This document shows, piece by piece, positions 36,649 through 46,542 of a stretch of 64,000 nucleotides of DNA. Location of the stretch: positions 434,001 through 498,000 of the forward strand of contig NZ_JACVAP010000004.1 in the NCBI RefSeq assembly GCF_014851915.1, written 5' to 3'. The notes under the pieces are model-generated. The model searched no databases. It worked only from the letters and a program-made list of their open reading frames with translations, and was not told the origin of the DNA. Position 1 is the stretch's first letter; every line of letters begins with the position of its first letter. The translations under genes were made by a program, and so were the position numbers. The DNA comes from Xanthomonas sp. XNM01. GTDB taxonomy: Bacteria; Pseudomonadota; Gammaproteobacteria; Xanthomonadales; Xanthomonadaceae.

Positions 36649-38997
36649 ATGACCTGCCGTCTTCATCCGCTTGTCCCGGCCGTGCTGGCCGCTCTGTCTT
36701 CGGGCCTGCTCGCCGCACCGGCGCAGGCGCTCGATGCGCCGACCGAACTGGACGCCATCGTGGTGACCGCGCAGAAGCGCGAGCAGCAGGTGCAGGAGGT
36801 ACCGATCTCGATCACCGCTTACTCCGGCGACTTCCTGCAGCGGCTCGGCGTGGATGGCTTCGAGCAGCTCGGCCACTACGTGCCCGGCCTGCAGACCCAG
36901 GTGCAGAGCCCGAACAACCCCGGTTTCGTGATCCGCGGCATCACCTCCGACAGCGGCGATGCGACCAGCGAGCCGCGCGTGTCGGTGTTCCAGGACGGCG
37001 TGTCGATCAGCCGCTCGCGCGGCTCGGTGGTCGAACTGTTCGACATGGAGCGCGTGGAAGTGCTGCGTGGCCCGCAGGGCACGCTGTTCGGACGTGGCGC
37101 GCAGATCGGCGCGGTCCATCTGATCCAGAACAAGGCGCGCGATGTGGTCGAAGGCGGCTTCCGCGCCGGCTTCGGCAATCTTGGCGAGACCTACTTCACC
37201 AGTCATGCCAACGCGCCGCTGATCGACGACACGCTGTACGGCCGCATCGCAGTGTTCCACCAGCAGCGCGACGGCAGCGTCGACAACCTCTCCGGTGGCG
37301 ACCTCAATGGCCGCGACACCCAGGCCGTGCGTGGCGCGCTGCGCTGGGATCTGGGCGACAACGGCATCCTCGACCTGATCGTCAATCATCAGCGCGACAC
37401 CCCGCCGGGTACGGCGTTCCGCAGCGGCAACATCCCGACCCGACAGGGCAGCACCGCGTTCTTCGACGCGCCGGCCGACCTCAACCGCGGCGAGGCGCTG
37501 GGCCTGGACCGCACGGTCAACAGCGCGACCCTGCTCGGGGAGTTCCGCCTGGGCGACACCTGGACGCTGTCCAGCACCACCGGCTGGCGCGAGTTCGATT
37601 CGACCGAGGAGTTCGACGCCGACGGCTCGCAGGCCAACCTGCTGGAATTCGCCGAGATCGCCGAAGGCCGTCAGTTCAGCCAGGAGATCCGCTTCAACTA
37701 CGACGCCGGCGGTCGCTTCCGTGGTTTCGCCGGGGCCAGCTGGTTCGATGAGTCCGGCTCGCAGCGGGTGCCGTTCCAGACCGACGAGCGCAGCCTGTAC
37801 GCGCTGCTGTCGCCGATCATCTCCGGCGCGGCCGGCGGTCTGCTGCCGGTGGTGCCGCTGCTCAATGCCGACGGCACGCCGAACACCAGCCTGTCGGTGA
37901 TCAACGTGCACCCGGCGCTGCAGCAGATGCTCGGCCTGCCGGCACTGCTGCCGCTGAAGGCCTCGCACACCGAGGAATACGCGAACTTCGGCGACGTGCG
38001 TGCGCTGGAGGTGTTCGCCGACGGCACCTGGTCGCTGACCGACCGCTTCGACCTGACCCTGGGCCTGCGTTACACCCGCGAGGACATCGAGTCCGGCTAC
38101 GAGGCCATGTTCCATGGCACGCCCAGCGTGCTCGGCCTGTTCCTGCCGTCGTTCCCCAACAGCGTGGCGTTCCCGAACGCGCTGTTCCTGCCGACCGCGC
38201 GCCTGCAGGCCTCCGACACGTTCTCCTCGGTGGTCGGCCGCGCGGTGGCCAGCTACCGGTTCAGCGACGACGTCAACGGCTACGCCAGCGTCGCGCGCGG
38301 GCGCCGGCCGAACCTGCTGCAGTTCAACGACAACGCGATGGAAGAGGTCGACGCCGAGATCGTCTGGAGCTACGAGGTCGGCCTGAAGGGCTCGGCCAAC
38401 AACGGACGTTTCATCTACGATCTGTCGGCGTACTACTACGACTACAGCAATTTCCAGGCACAGATCGAGAACCCGAACGCGCCACCGTTCTATGTCACCG
38501 CCAATGGCGGCAACGCGCATGCTGCAGGCTTCGAGGCCTCGCTGATGCAGCGCTTCAGCGACCACGTCACCGGCTTCCTCAACGTCGGCTGGATCGACGC
38601 GACGTTCAATGCGGTCGACGACCAGGGCAATCCGCAGGCCCTGGCCGGCAACCGCTTCCGCCTGAGCCCGGAGCACACCGTCGCACTGGGGCTGGACTGG
38701 CGCATCCCGACGGCCGGCGGGCATGAGGTCTACGTGCGTCCGAACTACAGCTGGCGTTCGCAGGTGTACTTCGAGGACGACAACACCGCCGGAATCGAGC
38801 AGGATGCGTATGGCCTGCTCAACCTCAACGCCGGCATCAGGCTGGCCGGCGGCTGGGACCTGCAGGCCTACGTGCAGAACCTGGCCGACAAGGAGTACCT
38901 GATCGATGCGGGCAACACGGGTTCCCAGTTCGGCATCCCGACCTATGTTCCCGGTTCGCCACGCCTGTACGGCGTCCGCATCGGCTATGCGTTCTGA
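36649..38997 (+). CDS. TonB-dependent outer-membrane receptor
   Basis: 782 aa with a signal peptide (LVPAVLAALSSGLLAAPAQA), a TonB-box-like DAIVVTAQKREQQVQEVPIS, a plug (VRGI-type FVIRGITSDSGD; VLRGPQGTLFGRGAQIGAVH) and a 22-strand barrel ending in the aromatic terminus RIGYAF. It looks like the receptor subfamily used for complex organic substrates rather than siderophores. Its place between phoD and a glycerophosphodiesterase, behind a Pho-box-like site, suggests uptake of a phosphorylated compound. The ligand is not readable from sequence. Confidence 0.93.
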   Translation: MTCRLHPLVPAVLAALSSGLLAAPAQALDAPTELDAIVVTAQKREQQVQEVPISITAYSGDFLQRLGVDGFEQLGHYVPGLQTQVQSPNNPGFVIRGITSDSGDATSEPRVSVFQDGVSISRSRGSVVELFDMERVEVLRGPQGTLFGRGAQIGAVHLIQNKARDVVEGGFRAGFGNLGETYFTSHANAPLIDDTLYGRIAVFHQQRDGSVDNLSGGDLNGRDTQAVRGALRWDLGDNGILDLIVNHQRDTPPGTAFRSGNIPTRQGSTAFFDAPADLNRGEALGLDRTVNSATLLGEFRLGDTWTLSSTTGWREFDSTEEFDADGSQANLLEFAEIAEGRQFSQEIRFNYDAGGRFRGFAGASWFDESGSQRVPFQTDERSLYALLSPIISGAAGGLLPVVPLLNADGTPNTSLSVINVHPALQQMLGLPALLPLKASHTEEYANFGDVRALEVFADGTWSLTDRFDLTLGLRYTREDIESGYEAMFHGTPSVLGLFLPSFPNSVAFPNALFLPTARLQASDTFSSVVGRAVASYRFSDDVNGYASVARGRRPNLLQFNDNAMEEVDAEIVWSYEVGLKGSANNGRFIYDLSAYYYDYSNFQAQIENPNAPPFYVTANGGNAHAAGFEASLMQRFSDHVTGFLNVGWIDATFNAVDDQGNPQALAGNRFRLSPEHTVALGLDWRIPTAGGHEVYVRPNYSWRSQVYFEDDNTAGIEQDAYGLLNLNAGIRLAGGWDLQAYVQNLADKEYLIDAGNTGSQFGIPTYVPGSPRLYGVRIGYAF

Positions 38998-39001
38998 CGC
39001 C

Positions 39002-40141
39002 ATGCGCATGCTCTCGATGCTGATGGCCGGTGCGGCCGCGCTGGCCGCGTTCGCAACGCCTGCAGCGGCAGCGCCTGCCGGCGAGGGGCGGCTCGATCCG
39101 GCGACCGCCGCGTCGATCCGGGCCTCCGATGCCGGCCCGGCGGTGATCGCGCACCGCGGCGCCAGCGCACTGCGGCCCGAGCACACGCTGGAGGCGTATG
39201 CGCTGGCGATCGCCGAAGGCGCCGACTTCGTCGAACCCGATCTGGTGATGACCCGCGACGGCGTGCTGGTGGCCCGGCACGAGAACGAGATCGGTTCGAC
39301 CACCGATGTCGCCGCGCATCCGCGGTTCGCTTCACGCCGGACGGTGCGCGAGGTCGATGGCGAACAGGTCGATGGCTGGTTCATCGAGGATTTCAGCCTG
39401 GCCGAACTGCGCACGCTGCGTGCACGCGAACGCCTGCCGGAACTGCGTGGCACCGCGTACGACGGCAGGTTCGCGGTGCCGACTTTCGACGAGATCGTCG
39501 CCGCGGTGGCGCAGGCGTCGGCGCGCGATGGCCGCATCATCGGGCTGGTGCCGGAGCTCAAGCATTCCAGCCACTTGCATGCGCGTGGGCTGGATCCGGA
39601 AGCGGCGCTGATGGAGGCGCTGCAGCGGCACGCCTACACCCGGCGCGCGCCGGTCGGCGTGCAGTCGTTCGAGGTCGGCAACCTGCGACGCCTGCGCGGG
39701 CTGCTCGATGCGGCCGGGCTGCGCAATGTGTTCCTGGTGCAGCTGATCGGCGATCCGCAGGCCTCGCCGGCGGATCTGGTCGTAGCCGGCGCGCCGGTGC
39801 CGTATCTGCAGCTGCTGTCGGCGCAGGGCCTGCAGGACATCGCCGGCTACGCCGACGTGCTCGCTCCGCATCTGCGCTACGTGCTGCCGCTGGATGCGGC
39901 CGGTGCGCTGGCCGCGCCGACGCCGCTGGTGCCCGCCGCGCATGCCGCCGGGCTCGCCGTGCACGTGTGGACGCTGCGGCCGGAGAATCCCTTCCTGCCG
40001 CCGGCGCTGCACTGTGCCGACGGCGTGCGCTGCGAGGACGGTGCGCGGACCGAGGCGCTGGCCTTCGTCGAGGCCGGCGTCGATGGCCTGTTCGGCGACG
40101 ACCCGGGGCTGCTGCGGCGGATCCTGCAGCAGCGTCCGTGA
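39002..40141 (+). CDS. glpQ: Periplasmic glycerophosphodiester phosphodiesterase (GlpQ type)
   Basis: 379 aa with a signal peptide (MLSMLMAGAAALAAFATPAAA) and a GDPD TIM barrel: AHRGASALRPEHTLEAYALA, EPDLVMTRDGVLVARHE, the GlpQ-type insertion (TTDVAAHPRFASRRTVREVD) and LVPELKHSS. It would release glycerol 3-phosphate from deacylated phospholipids. ATG 39002 follows the receptor stop by 4 bp; ATG 38987 would overlap it. It forms an operon with the TonB receptor. Confidence 0.92.
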   Translation: MRMLSMLMAGAAALAAFATPAAAAPAGEGRLDPATAASIRASDAGPAVIAHRGASALRPEHTLEAYALAIAEGADFVEPDLVMTRDGVLVARHENEIGSTTDVAAHPRFASRRTVREVDGEQVDGWFIEDFSLAELRTLRARERLPELRGTAYDGRFAVPTFDEIVAAVAQASARDGRIIGLVPELKHSSHLHARGLDPEAALMEALQRHAYTRRAPVGVQSFEVGNLRRLRGLLDAAGLRNVFLVQLIGDPQASPADLVVAGAPVPYLQLLSAQGLQDIAGYADVLAPHLRYVLPLDAAGALAAPTPLVPAAHAAGLAVHVWTLRPENPFLPPALHCADGVRCEDGARTEALAFVEAGVDGLFGDDPGLLRRILQQRP

Positions 40142-40150
40142 CGCGGTGAC

Positions 40151-40648
40151 TCAGTCGGCCGCGGCCAGCGCTTCCACGCGCATCGCCTGGTAGCGCTGTT
40201 CCAGTTCCTGGCGGATCTCGCGGCGCTGGCGGCCCTGGGCGAAGCGGCGCCGTTCCTCGGCGGTCTCCGGTTCGCGCGGCGGCACCGGCGTCGAGCGGCC
40301 TTCGTCGTCCACCGCGACCATCGTGAAGAAGCAGCTGTTGGTATGCCGTACCGCGCGTGCGCGGATGTCCTCGGTGACCACCTTGATGCCCACTTCCATC
40401 GAACTGCGGCCGGTGTAGTTGACCGAGGCCAGGAAGGTCACCAGTTCGCCGACATGCACCGGCTCGCGGAAGGTCACCTGGTCGACCGACAGGGTCACCA
40501 CGTAGCGGCCGGCATAGCGGCTGGCGCAGGCGTAGGCGACTTCGTCGAGCAGTTTGAGCAGGGCGCCGCCGTGGACGTTGCCGGAGAAATTGGCCATGTC
40601 CGGCGTCATCAGCAGGGACATGGTGAGCTGGGCGTTGCCTGGGGTCAT
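40151..40648 (-). CDS. Acyl-CoA thioesterase (YciA-like hotdog fold)
   Basis: 165-aa hotdog thioesterase: MTPDMANFSGNVHGGALLKLLDEVAYACA carries the catalytic Asn/Asp-helix signature, and VVTLSVDQVTFREPVHVGEL and SSMEVGIKVVTED follow. It hydrolyses acyl-CoA esters; the chain length is not clear. A charged C-terminal extension (about 125-165) is extra to YciA. ATG 40648 is chosen. It lies 133 bp from the purD end and convergent with the GlpQ gene. Confidence 0.9.
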   Translation of the reverse strand: MTPGNAQLTMSLLMTPDMANFSGNVHGGALLKLLDEVAYACASRYAGRYVVTLSVDQVTFREPVHVGELVTFLASVNYTGRSSMEVGIKVVTEDIRARAVRHTNSCFFTMVAVDDEGRSTPVPPREPETAEERRRFAQGRQRREIRQELEQRYQAMRVEALAAAD

Positions 40649-40781
40649 GGCGGCGCGGGCAGTGGAGGGGCAGGACGAGCATGGCATGTCCGCGTCGTGC
40701 GCGGACCATCCCTGTGCGCGTTGCACGCCGTGCCGGCTGCAGACGACCGGGCCGCCGCTGGCGACCCGGATCGCGTGGGTG

Positions 40782-42101
40782 TCAGTCGGCGGCGCGTTCG
40801 CGCTCGATCGCGCGCCAGCCGATGTCGCTGCGGTGGAACGCATTGGCCCAGTTCACCGCGGCAACGCCGGCGTAGGCGTTGCGCTGCGCATCGGACACGC
40901 TGTCGCCCAGCGCGGCCACGCACAGCACGCGGCCGCCGGCGCTGACCACACTGCCGGCCGCATCCAGCGCGGTGCCGGCATGGAAGATCTTGGCGCCGCC
41001 CCGGTCCAGATCGCCGGCGACCGCATCCAGGCCGGAGATCACGTCGCCGGTGACCGGCGCGTCCGGGTAGGGCCTGGCCGCCAGCACCACGCCCAGCGAC
41101 GGGCGCGGATCCCACTGCGCTTCGGCCTCGTGCAGGCGGCCGTCGATCGCGGCCTCGACCAGATCGACCAGGTCCGACTGCAGGCGCAGCATCACCGGCT
41201 GGGTTTCCGGGTCGCCGAAACGCACGTTGAACTCGATCACCTTCGGCGCGCCGGACGCGTCGATCATCAGGCCGGCATAGAGGAAGCCGGTGAACGGCAC
41301 GCCGTCGGCGATCATGCCCTGCACGGTCGGGTTGACGACCTCGCGCATCACCCGCGCATGCACCTCGGGCGTCACCACCGGCGCCGGCGAGTACGCGCCC
41401 ATGCCGCCGGTGTTCGGGCCGGTGTCGCCGTCGCCGACGCGCTTGTGGTCCTGGCTGGTGGCCATCGGCAGCGCGGTGGCGCCATCGACCATCGAAATGA
41501 AGCTGGCTTCCTCGCCCTCGAGGAACTCCTCGATTACCACACGCGCGCCGGCATCGCCGAAGGCGTTGCCCGACAGCATGTCGCGCACGGCGGCTTCGGC
41601 TTCGTCCAGCGTCATCGCCACGATCACGCCCTTGCCGGCGGCCAGGCCATCGGCCTTGACCACGATCGGCGCGCCCTTCTCGCGGAGGTAGGCCAGCGCC
41701 GCCTCGACCTCGGTATGCACCGCGTAGAACGCGGTGGGAATGCCGTGGCGGGCGAGGAAATCCTTCGCGAACGCCTTGCTGCCTTCCAGCTGGGCGGCGG
41801 CGGCGGTCGGGCCGAAGATGCGCAGGCCGGCGTCGCGGAACGCATCGACCACGCCTGCCACCAGCGGCACCTCGGGGCCGACCACGGTCAGCGCCACGCC
41901 TTCGTCCTGCGCGAGCGCGAGCAGGCCGGCGATGTCGGTGACCTTGACCGGCACGTTGCGGCACTTGCCCTCGGTGGCGGTGCCCGCGTTGCCCGGCGCG
42001 ACCAGCACCTCCGACACGCGCGGCGACTGCGCGATCTTCCAGGACAGGGCGTGTTCGCGGCCGCCGGAGCCGATGACGAGAACTTTGAAGGGCGTGGGCA
42101 T
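40782..42101 (-). CDS. purD: Phosphoribosylamine-glycine ligase
   Basis: 439-aa ATP-grasp GARS enzyme, second step of de novo purine synthesis. Conserved: VLVIGSGGREHALSWKIAQS, VVGPEVPLVAGVVDAFR, VKADGLAAGKGVIVA, QDHKRVGDGDTGPNTGGMGA and EFNVRFGDPETQPV. ATG 42101 gives the family start (PFKVLVIGSGGRE). It is separated from purH by two non-purine genes. Confidence 0.98.
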   Translation of the reverse strand: MPTPFKVLVIGSGGREHALSWKIAQSPRVSEVLVAPGNAGTATEGKCRNVPVKVTDIAGLLALAQDEGVALTVVGPEVPLVAGVVDAFRDAGLRIFGPTAAAAQLEGSKAFAKDFLARHGIPTAFYAVHTEVEAALAYLREKGAPIVVKADGLAAGKGVIVAMTLDEAEAAVRDMLSGNAFGDAGARVVIEEFLEGEEASFISMVDGATALPMATSQDHKRVGDGDTGPNTGGMGAYSPAPVVTPEVHARVMREVVNPTVQGMIADGVPFTGFLYAGLMIDASGAPKVIEFNVRFGDPETQPVMLRLQSDLVDLVEAAIDGRLHEAEAQWDPRPSLGVVLAARPYPDAPVTGDVISGLDAVAGDLDRGGAKIFHAGTALDAAGSVVSAGGRVLCVAALGDSVSDAQRNAYAGVAAVNWANAFHRSDIGWRAIERERAAD

Positions 42102-42145
42102 GGGGTCTGGACCGATTGGTGAAATGAGCCGCGCGGGATGCGTGC

Positions 42146-42703
42146 TCAGGTGAGCAGTGCGACGAGGTTGACGACGCAGAGCGCGATCAGCGCCAGCCAC
42201 CACGCCATCAGTCCACGCAGCGACAGGCGGAAGCCCAGGCCGATGAACAGGTGGATCGCGTAGGCCAGCCCGCCGATGGAGAACAGCCTGCCGGACTCGT
42301 GCGTGAGCGCGGTGGCCCGTGTGTAGGACACCTGGCAGGCCGGATGAAAGCTCCACAGGCAGTCGAAGAAGCGCTCCATCTTCGTGGCCGTCCACCACCC
42401 CATGACGTTGCCCAGCATCAGCAGGCTGAAGAACAGCACGATGATGCCGGCATAGGCCGCCCATTTGGCGCCTTCCAGGCCGGTGGGCGCGGTGCGGCCG
42501 GGTGCGGCGGGTGTCGTCGCGGTCGTCGGCGCTACGACAGGTGACGGCGCGGCGATGCCACGCGCGGCCAGTTCTTCCCGCGCCAGTGCGCGCACCTGCG
42601 GGTTCCACGCAGCGTCGTCGCTGGCGGCGATCCGCCTCAGGGCCTCGTCGTTGAGGCTGCGGTGGCGTTCACGGATCGCGTCGATGTCGAGCGTGTCGGT
42701 CAT
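42146..42703 (-). CDS. Unknown three-helix membrane protein
   Basis: 185 aa. The first 55 residues are a small cytoplasmic helical region (IDAIRERHRSLNDEALRRIA; NPQVRALAREELAARG) seen ahead of membrane segments in several proteins of unknown role. An alanine/threonine/proline linker and three predicted helices (about 82-103, 143-162, 165-184) follow, with a loop containing CLWSFHPACQ. No family is recognised. It sits between GNAT and purD on the same strand. Confidence 0.75.
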   Translation of the reverse strand: MTDTLDIDAIRERHRSLNDEALRRIAASDDAAWNPQVRALAREELAARGIAAPSPVVAPTTATTPAAPGRTAPTGLEGAKWAAYAGIIVLFFSLLMLGNVMGWWTATKMERFFDCLWSFHPACQVSYTRATALTHESGRLFSIGGLAYAIHLFIGLGFRLSLRGLMAWWLALIALCVVNLVALLT

Positions 42704-42795
42704 GCGGACAGGAATGGCCCATGTGCGGGGCGCGTCAGCATAGCGCAGGGCCCGTGCCGCCACGAATCCCGACGGGTCGCACCGCGCACGCCCGC

Positions 42796-43293
42796 TCAGT
42801 TCGCGGAGAATGCGGCGTGATAGGCCACGCTGGCTGCCGGCGGCGCGGCATCCAGGCCCAACGCGAGGAAGTAGCCGGCCGGTGCCTGCGGATAGCGCAG
42901 CGCGGCATGATGGCGGAAGCCGAAACGCGTGTAGTAGGCCGGCTCGCCGAGCACCACGCAGCCGCGCGCGCCCAGTGCCGGCAGTTCGGCCAGCGCCGCA
43001 CGCACCAGCGCGCTGCCGACACCATGGCCCTGGTCGCGCGGGTCGACCGCGACCGGGCCCAGCCCGAACCATCCATCGCTGCCGTCGTCGAGTACGACCG
43101 GCGACAGCGCGACATGGCCGGCGATGCGCCCATCGATGTCGGCCACCAGCGACAGCGCCAGCGCACCGGCGCGCCGCAGTGCCGCGACGATCCCCGCCTC
43201 CGTGCCGGAGGCATGGGCCGCACCGGCGAACGCCGTGGCGATCACGCGGGCGATCGCGTCATGGTCGGCGGCGGTTTCGGTGCGGATCCACAT
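42796..43293 (-). CDS. GNAT-family N-acetyltransferase
   Basis: 165 aa with the GNAT fold: [32 protein letters not shown], the acetyl-CoA loop [23 protein letters not shown] and the later [20 protein letters not shown]. This subgroup (YhbS-like) is widespread and its substrate is unknown. It begins 22 bp after the purH stop, so it is probably co-transcribed with purH. Confidence 0.9.
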   Translation of the reverse strand: MWIRTETAADHDAIARVIATAFAGAAHASGTEAGIVAALRRAGALALSLVADIDGRIAGHVALSPVVLDDGSDGWFGLGPVAVDPRDQGHGVGSALVRAALAELPALGARGCVVLGEPAYYTRFGFRHHAALRYPQAPAGYFLALGLDAAPPAASVAYHAAFSAN

Positions 43294-43315
43294 GGTGCGG
43301 CTCCAGGCGGGATGC

Positions 43316-44902
43316 TCAGTGGCGGAAGTGGCGCACGCCGGTGAACACCATCGCGATGCCGTGCTCGTCGGCGGCGGCGATGACCTCGGCGTCACGCATC
43401 GAGCCACCCGGCTGGATCACCGCCTTGATGCCGGCTTCGGCCGCCGCGTCGATGCCGTCGCGGAACGGGAAGAACGCATCGGACGCCATCACCGAGCCCG
43501 GCACCACCAGGTGCGCGTCGGCGGCCTTGATCCCTGCGATGCGGGCCGAATACACGCGGCTCATCTGGCCGGCGCCCACGCCGATGGTGCGGTTGTCCTT
43601 CGCGTAGACGATGGCATTGGACTTCACGAACTTGGTCACCTTCCAGGCGAACAGCAGGTCGGCGAACTGCGTGTCGGTCGGCGCCAGCTTCGTGACGACC
43701 TTGAGTTCGTCGCGGGCGACCACGCGGTCGTCGGCGGTCTGCATCAGCAGGCCCGAGCCGATCCGCTTGGTATCGATGAAGCCGGCCGAGGCCGGCGCGT
43801 GCGGAATGCGCAGCACGCGCACGTTGGCCTTCTTCGTCGCGTAGTCCAGCGCGGCCGGCTCGTAATCCGGCGCGATCAGCACTTCGACGAACTGCCGGTC
43901 CAGGATGACCCTGGCGGTGGCCGCGTCCAGCGTGCGGTTGAACGCGATGATGCCGCCGAACGCGCTGGTCGGGTCGGTCGCGTAGGCCAGCTCGTAGGCA
44001 TCGCCGCAGGCCACGCCGACGGCCACGCCGCAGGGGTTGGCATGCTTGACGATCACGCAGGCCGGCGCGTCGAACTGGCGCACGCACTCCCATGCGGCGT
44101 CGGCGTCGGCGATGTTGTTGTAGCTCAGCTCCTTGCCCTGCAGCTGGACGAAGGTCGCCAGCGAGCCCGGTGCCGGATGCAGGTCGCGGTAGAACGCGGC
44201 CTGCTGGTGCGGGTTCTCGCCGTAGCGCAGATCCATGACCTTGATGAAGCTGCCGTTGGCCTGCGCCGGGAAGGTGCTGCGCACCGGCACATCGGCGGTG
44301 GTGTCGGTGACCGCCGACAGATAGCTGCTGATGGCCGCGTCGTACTGGGCGACGCGGTTGAACGCGGCCACCGACAGCGCGAACCGCTGCGCGGCCGACA
44401 GCCGGCCCTCGTTGGCGTCGAGTTCGGCCAGCAGGCCGGCGTACTGGTCGGGCGAAGTCGCCACCGCGACGCGGGCGAAGTTCTTGGCCGCCGAGCGCAG
44501 CATCGCCGGGCCACCGATGTCGATGTTCTCCACCGCATCGGCCAGCGTGCAGCCGGCCTTCGCGGTGACCGACTCGAACGGATACAGGTTCAGCACCAGC
44601 AGGTCGATCGCGGCGATGCCGTGTTCGGCCATCACCGCATCATCGGTGCCGGCGCGGCCGAGCAGGCCGCCATGCACCAGCGGGTGCAGGGTCTTGACCC
44701 GGCCATCCATCATTTCCGGGAAGCCGGTGACCTCGGACACGTCCTTGACCGCCAGTCCGGCCTCGCGGATCGCCTTCGCGGTACCGCCGGTGGACAGCAG
44801 CTCGACGCCGCGTGCCGCCAGTGCGGCGGCCAGTTCGACCAGGCCGGTCTTGTCGGAAACGGACAGCAAGGCCCGGCGGATGGGCAGCAGATCGGAGGAC
44901 AT
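43316..44902 (-). CDS. purH: Bifunctional AICAR formyltransferase / IMP cyclohydrolase
   Basis: 528-aa PurH, the last two steps of IMP synthesis. The N-terminal cyclohydrolase shows [20 protein letters not shown] and [15 protein letters not shown]. The C-terminal transformylase shows [36 protein letters not shown] and [17 protein letters not shown] hexamer on the minus strand (44938-44933), 31 bp before ATG 44902, is a likely -10 box, so purH has its own promoter apart from fis. Confidence 0.98.
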   Translation of the reverse strand: MSSDLLPIRRALLSVSDKTGLVELAAALAARGVELLSTGGTAKAIREAGLAVKDVSEVTGFPEMMDGRVKTLHPLVHGGLLGRAGTDDAVMAEHGIAAIDLLVLNLYPFESVTAKAGCTLADAVENIDIGGPAMLRSAAKNFARVAVATSPDQYAGLLAELDANEGRLSAAQRFALSVAAFNRVAQYDAAISSYLSAVTDTTADVPVRSTFPAQANGSFIKVMDLRYGENPHQQAAFYRDLHPAPGSLATFVQLQGKELSYNNIADADAAWECVRQFDAPACVIVKHANPCGVAVGVACGDAYELAYATDPTSAFGGIIAFNRTLDAATARVILDRQFVEVLIAPDYEPAALDYATKKANVRVLRIPHAPASAGFIDTKRIGSGLLMQTADDRVVARDELKVVTKLAPTDTQFADLLFAWKVTKFVKSNAIVYAKDNRTIGVGAGQMSRVYSARIAGIKAADAHLVVPGSVMASDAFFPFRDGIDAAAEAGIKAVIQPGGSMRDAEVIAAADEHGIAMVFTGVRHFRH

Positions 44903-45383
44903 GGACGATGTGCGGGAGAAGAGGGGGCGGGAATTATAGCTCCCCGCTGTTCCTGCCCCGGCGCAGGCCGCGCCAGCCCGGCCTCATGTGTCTGCGGCTC
45001 TTCCGTGGCAGCGACCGCGGCGCGCGGCACCGTACCGGCGCGACAGGTCGGCGATGGCCGCCGGCCTTGTGGGAAGGCGCGATGCGCCGACCTGGCCGGC
45101 GTCTCTTTGGCCGGTGACGCAGGAGCGGTATCAGGTGTCTGCGAGGCAGGGCGGCCGGACTGCGACGATCATCCATCGACCGTCGCGGAGGCCGGGCCGC
45201 GGACGACTCCGCTTCTGCCTGCGGCCGCACGCATGTGTGCACCGGCCGGGTATGCGGATCAGGCCATCGGGCCCTGGCGGGCAGCCAGTATGTCGATGCG
45301 GCGATGCGGGAATCGCTGGCGAGGATCGCCAGGCGGCTTGGTGCATCGGCGCGGGACGTCGACGACGTCGCCGCGAACCGGGC
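44903..45383. other. purH upstream region, no gene
   Basis: About 480 bp between fis and purH. The only signal seen is the minus-strand TATAAT (44938-44933) before purH; no matching -35 is present at 17 bp. The rest is GC-rich with no convincing coding frame and no PurR-like operator that I can recognise. Confidence 0.5.
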
Positions 45384-45659
45384 TCAGGTCAGCCCGTAAT
45401 CCTTGAGCTTCTTGCGCAGGGTGGCGCGATGGATGCCGAGCAGCGCCGCGGCACGGCTCTGATTGCCTTCGCAGTGGTTGAGCACCTCGACGAACAGCGG
45501 AATCTCCATCTCGCGCAGCACGATCTGGTAGACGTCGTTGGCGTCGACGCCGTCGAGGTCGCGCAGGTAGCGGCGCACGGACTGGGCGACGTGTTCGCGC
45601 AGCGGTGGTCGGGACGAAGGGCGGCCGGCATCGGCGCGCGAGGGAGCGTTCTGCTGCAC
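45384..45659 (-). CDS. fis: DNA-binding protein Fis
   Basis: 91-aa nucleoid protein, from a GTG start (45659). The C-terminal helix-turn-helix [31 protein letters not shown] is nearly identical to E. coli Fis, and the middle [20 protein letters not shown] matches its dimer helices. The N-terminal beta-hairpin region is divergent, as is usual outside enterobacteria. It follows a DUF3426 gene 94 bp upstream, the order found in related genomes, rather than dusB. Confidence 0.96.
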   Translation of the reverse strand: MQQNAPSRADAGRPSSRPPLREHVAQSVRRYLRDLDGVDANDVYQIVLREMEIPLFVEVLNHCEGNQSRAAALLGIHRATLRKKLKDYGLT

Positions 45660-45753
45660 GAGGGGTCCGTAAGACGGGTCCGCGTTCGAGCGGGCAGGGG
45701 AGTCTAGCGCGAGACCGGGAGCACCGCCACGTCGGGGCGGTGGTGTCGCCCGT

Positions 45754-46521
45754 TCATCTGAAGTCGAAGGAGAACGCGACGGTGCCAGGCGCGGGTTCGT
45801 GCACCAGAAACTCCACCGCCGCGCTCTGCCCCGGTGCGATCAGGGTGTCGGGCGCCTGCCCCAGATACTGCGCGGGGCTGAAGACCTGGCTGCCGAGCGT
45901 GCGGCCATCGGCATCGGCCAGCGACAGCTGCAGCGCCGGCCAGGCCTGTGGCCAGCGCGCATCGTTGCGGAAGCTGGCTTCCACCCGCAGCACGCCGGCG
46001 GTGGTGGCCGGGCGGACCTTGCGGTCGAGCATGCTGAAGGCGGCTGGTTCGTGCCAGGTCGGAAGGCTGCAGCGCAGGACGGTGCAGCCACGTTCCAGCC
46101 ACGGACGCCAGCCGGGATCGGCAGCCAGCCGCGCACGATCGGCCAGCAGCAGCTGCAGCACGAGCAGCGTCGCCAGCACGGCGACCGCCGACCACTGCCA
46201 GCGGGCCGGTCGACGCTGCATGCCCTGCGCCATGCGCGCATGCCACGCACGCGCAGGCTGCGGTGGTGGCGCCGGTGCAGGCTGCACGTCGAGCGGCGCA
46301 GCAGGCTCCCCGATCGCATCCACCGGTGCTTCCGCGGACGGGACGTGCGCTGTGTTTTCCAGGTCGGCGTCCGCACCCGCTTCGATCGGCGGAGCAGCCA
46401 GGTCGTCCGCCTCGCCGGGCAGGTCGAGCGGCTTGCCGCAGCGTGGACAGACCTGCGGCAGCGTCCGCTGCTGCGGATGCTGCGCGATCAGGAACTGGCA
46501 ATGCGGACAGGGAGCGAACAT
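45754..46521 (-). CDS. Zinc-ribbon and DUF3426 membrane protein
   Basis: 255 aa. An N-terminal zinc ribbon (CPHCQFL...[10 protein letters not shown]), a proline/alanine linker, a membrane helix ([20 protein letters not shown]) and a C-terminal DUF3426 domain ([60 protein letters not shown]). The family is found beside prmA and fis in beta/gammaproteobacteria; its function is unknown. ATG 46521 is preferred over TTG 46533. Confidence 0.88.
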   Translation of the reverse strand: MFAPCPHCQFLIAQHPQQRTLPQVCPRCGKPLDLPGEADDLAAPPIEAGADADLENTAHVPSAEAPVDAIGEPAAPLDVQPAPAPPPQPARAWHARMAQGMQRRPARWQWSAVAVLATLLVLQLLLADRARLAADPGWRPWLERGCTVLRCSLPTWHEPAAFSMLDRKVRPATTAGVLRVEASFRNDARWPQAWPALQLSLADADGRTLGSQVFSPAQYLGQAPDTLIAPGQSAAVEFLVHEPAPGTVAFSFDFR

Positions 46522-46542
46522 GCGCCTATTCAAGCACGCCGG

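Noticed and set aside
36565..39561. A 998-codon minus-strand frame opposite the TonB receptor
   Set aside because: Composition is low-complexity and no domain is visible; the receptor reads cleanly on the plus strand.
34349..40141. Horizontal transfer of the phosphate-scavenging genes
   Set aside because: GC content and codon use look like the surrounding genes, and no mobile element or tRNA boundary was found.
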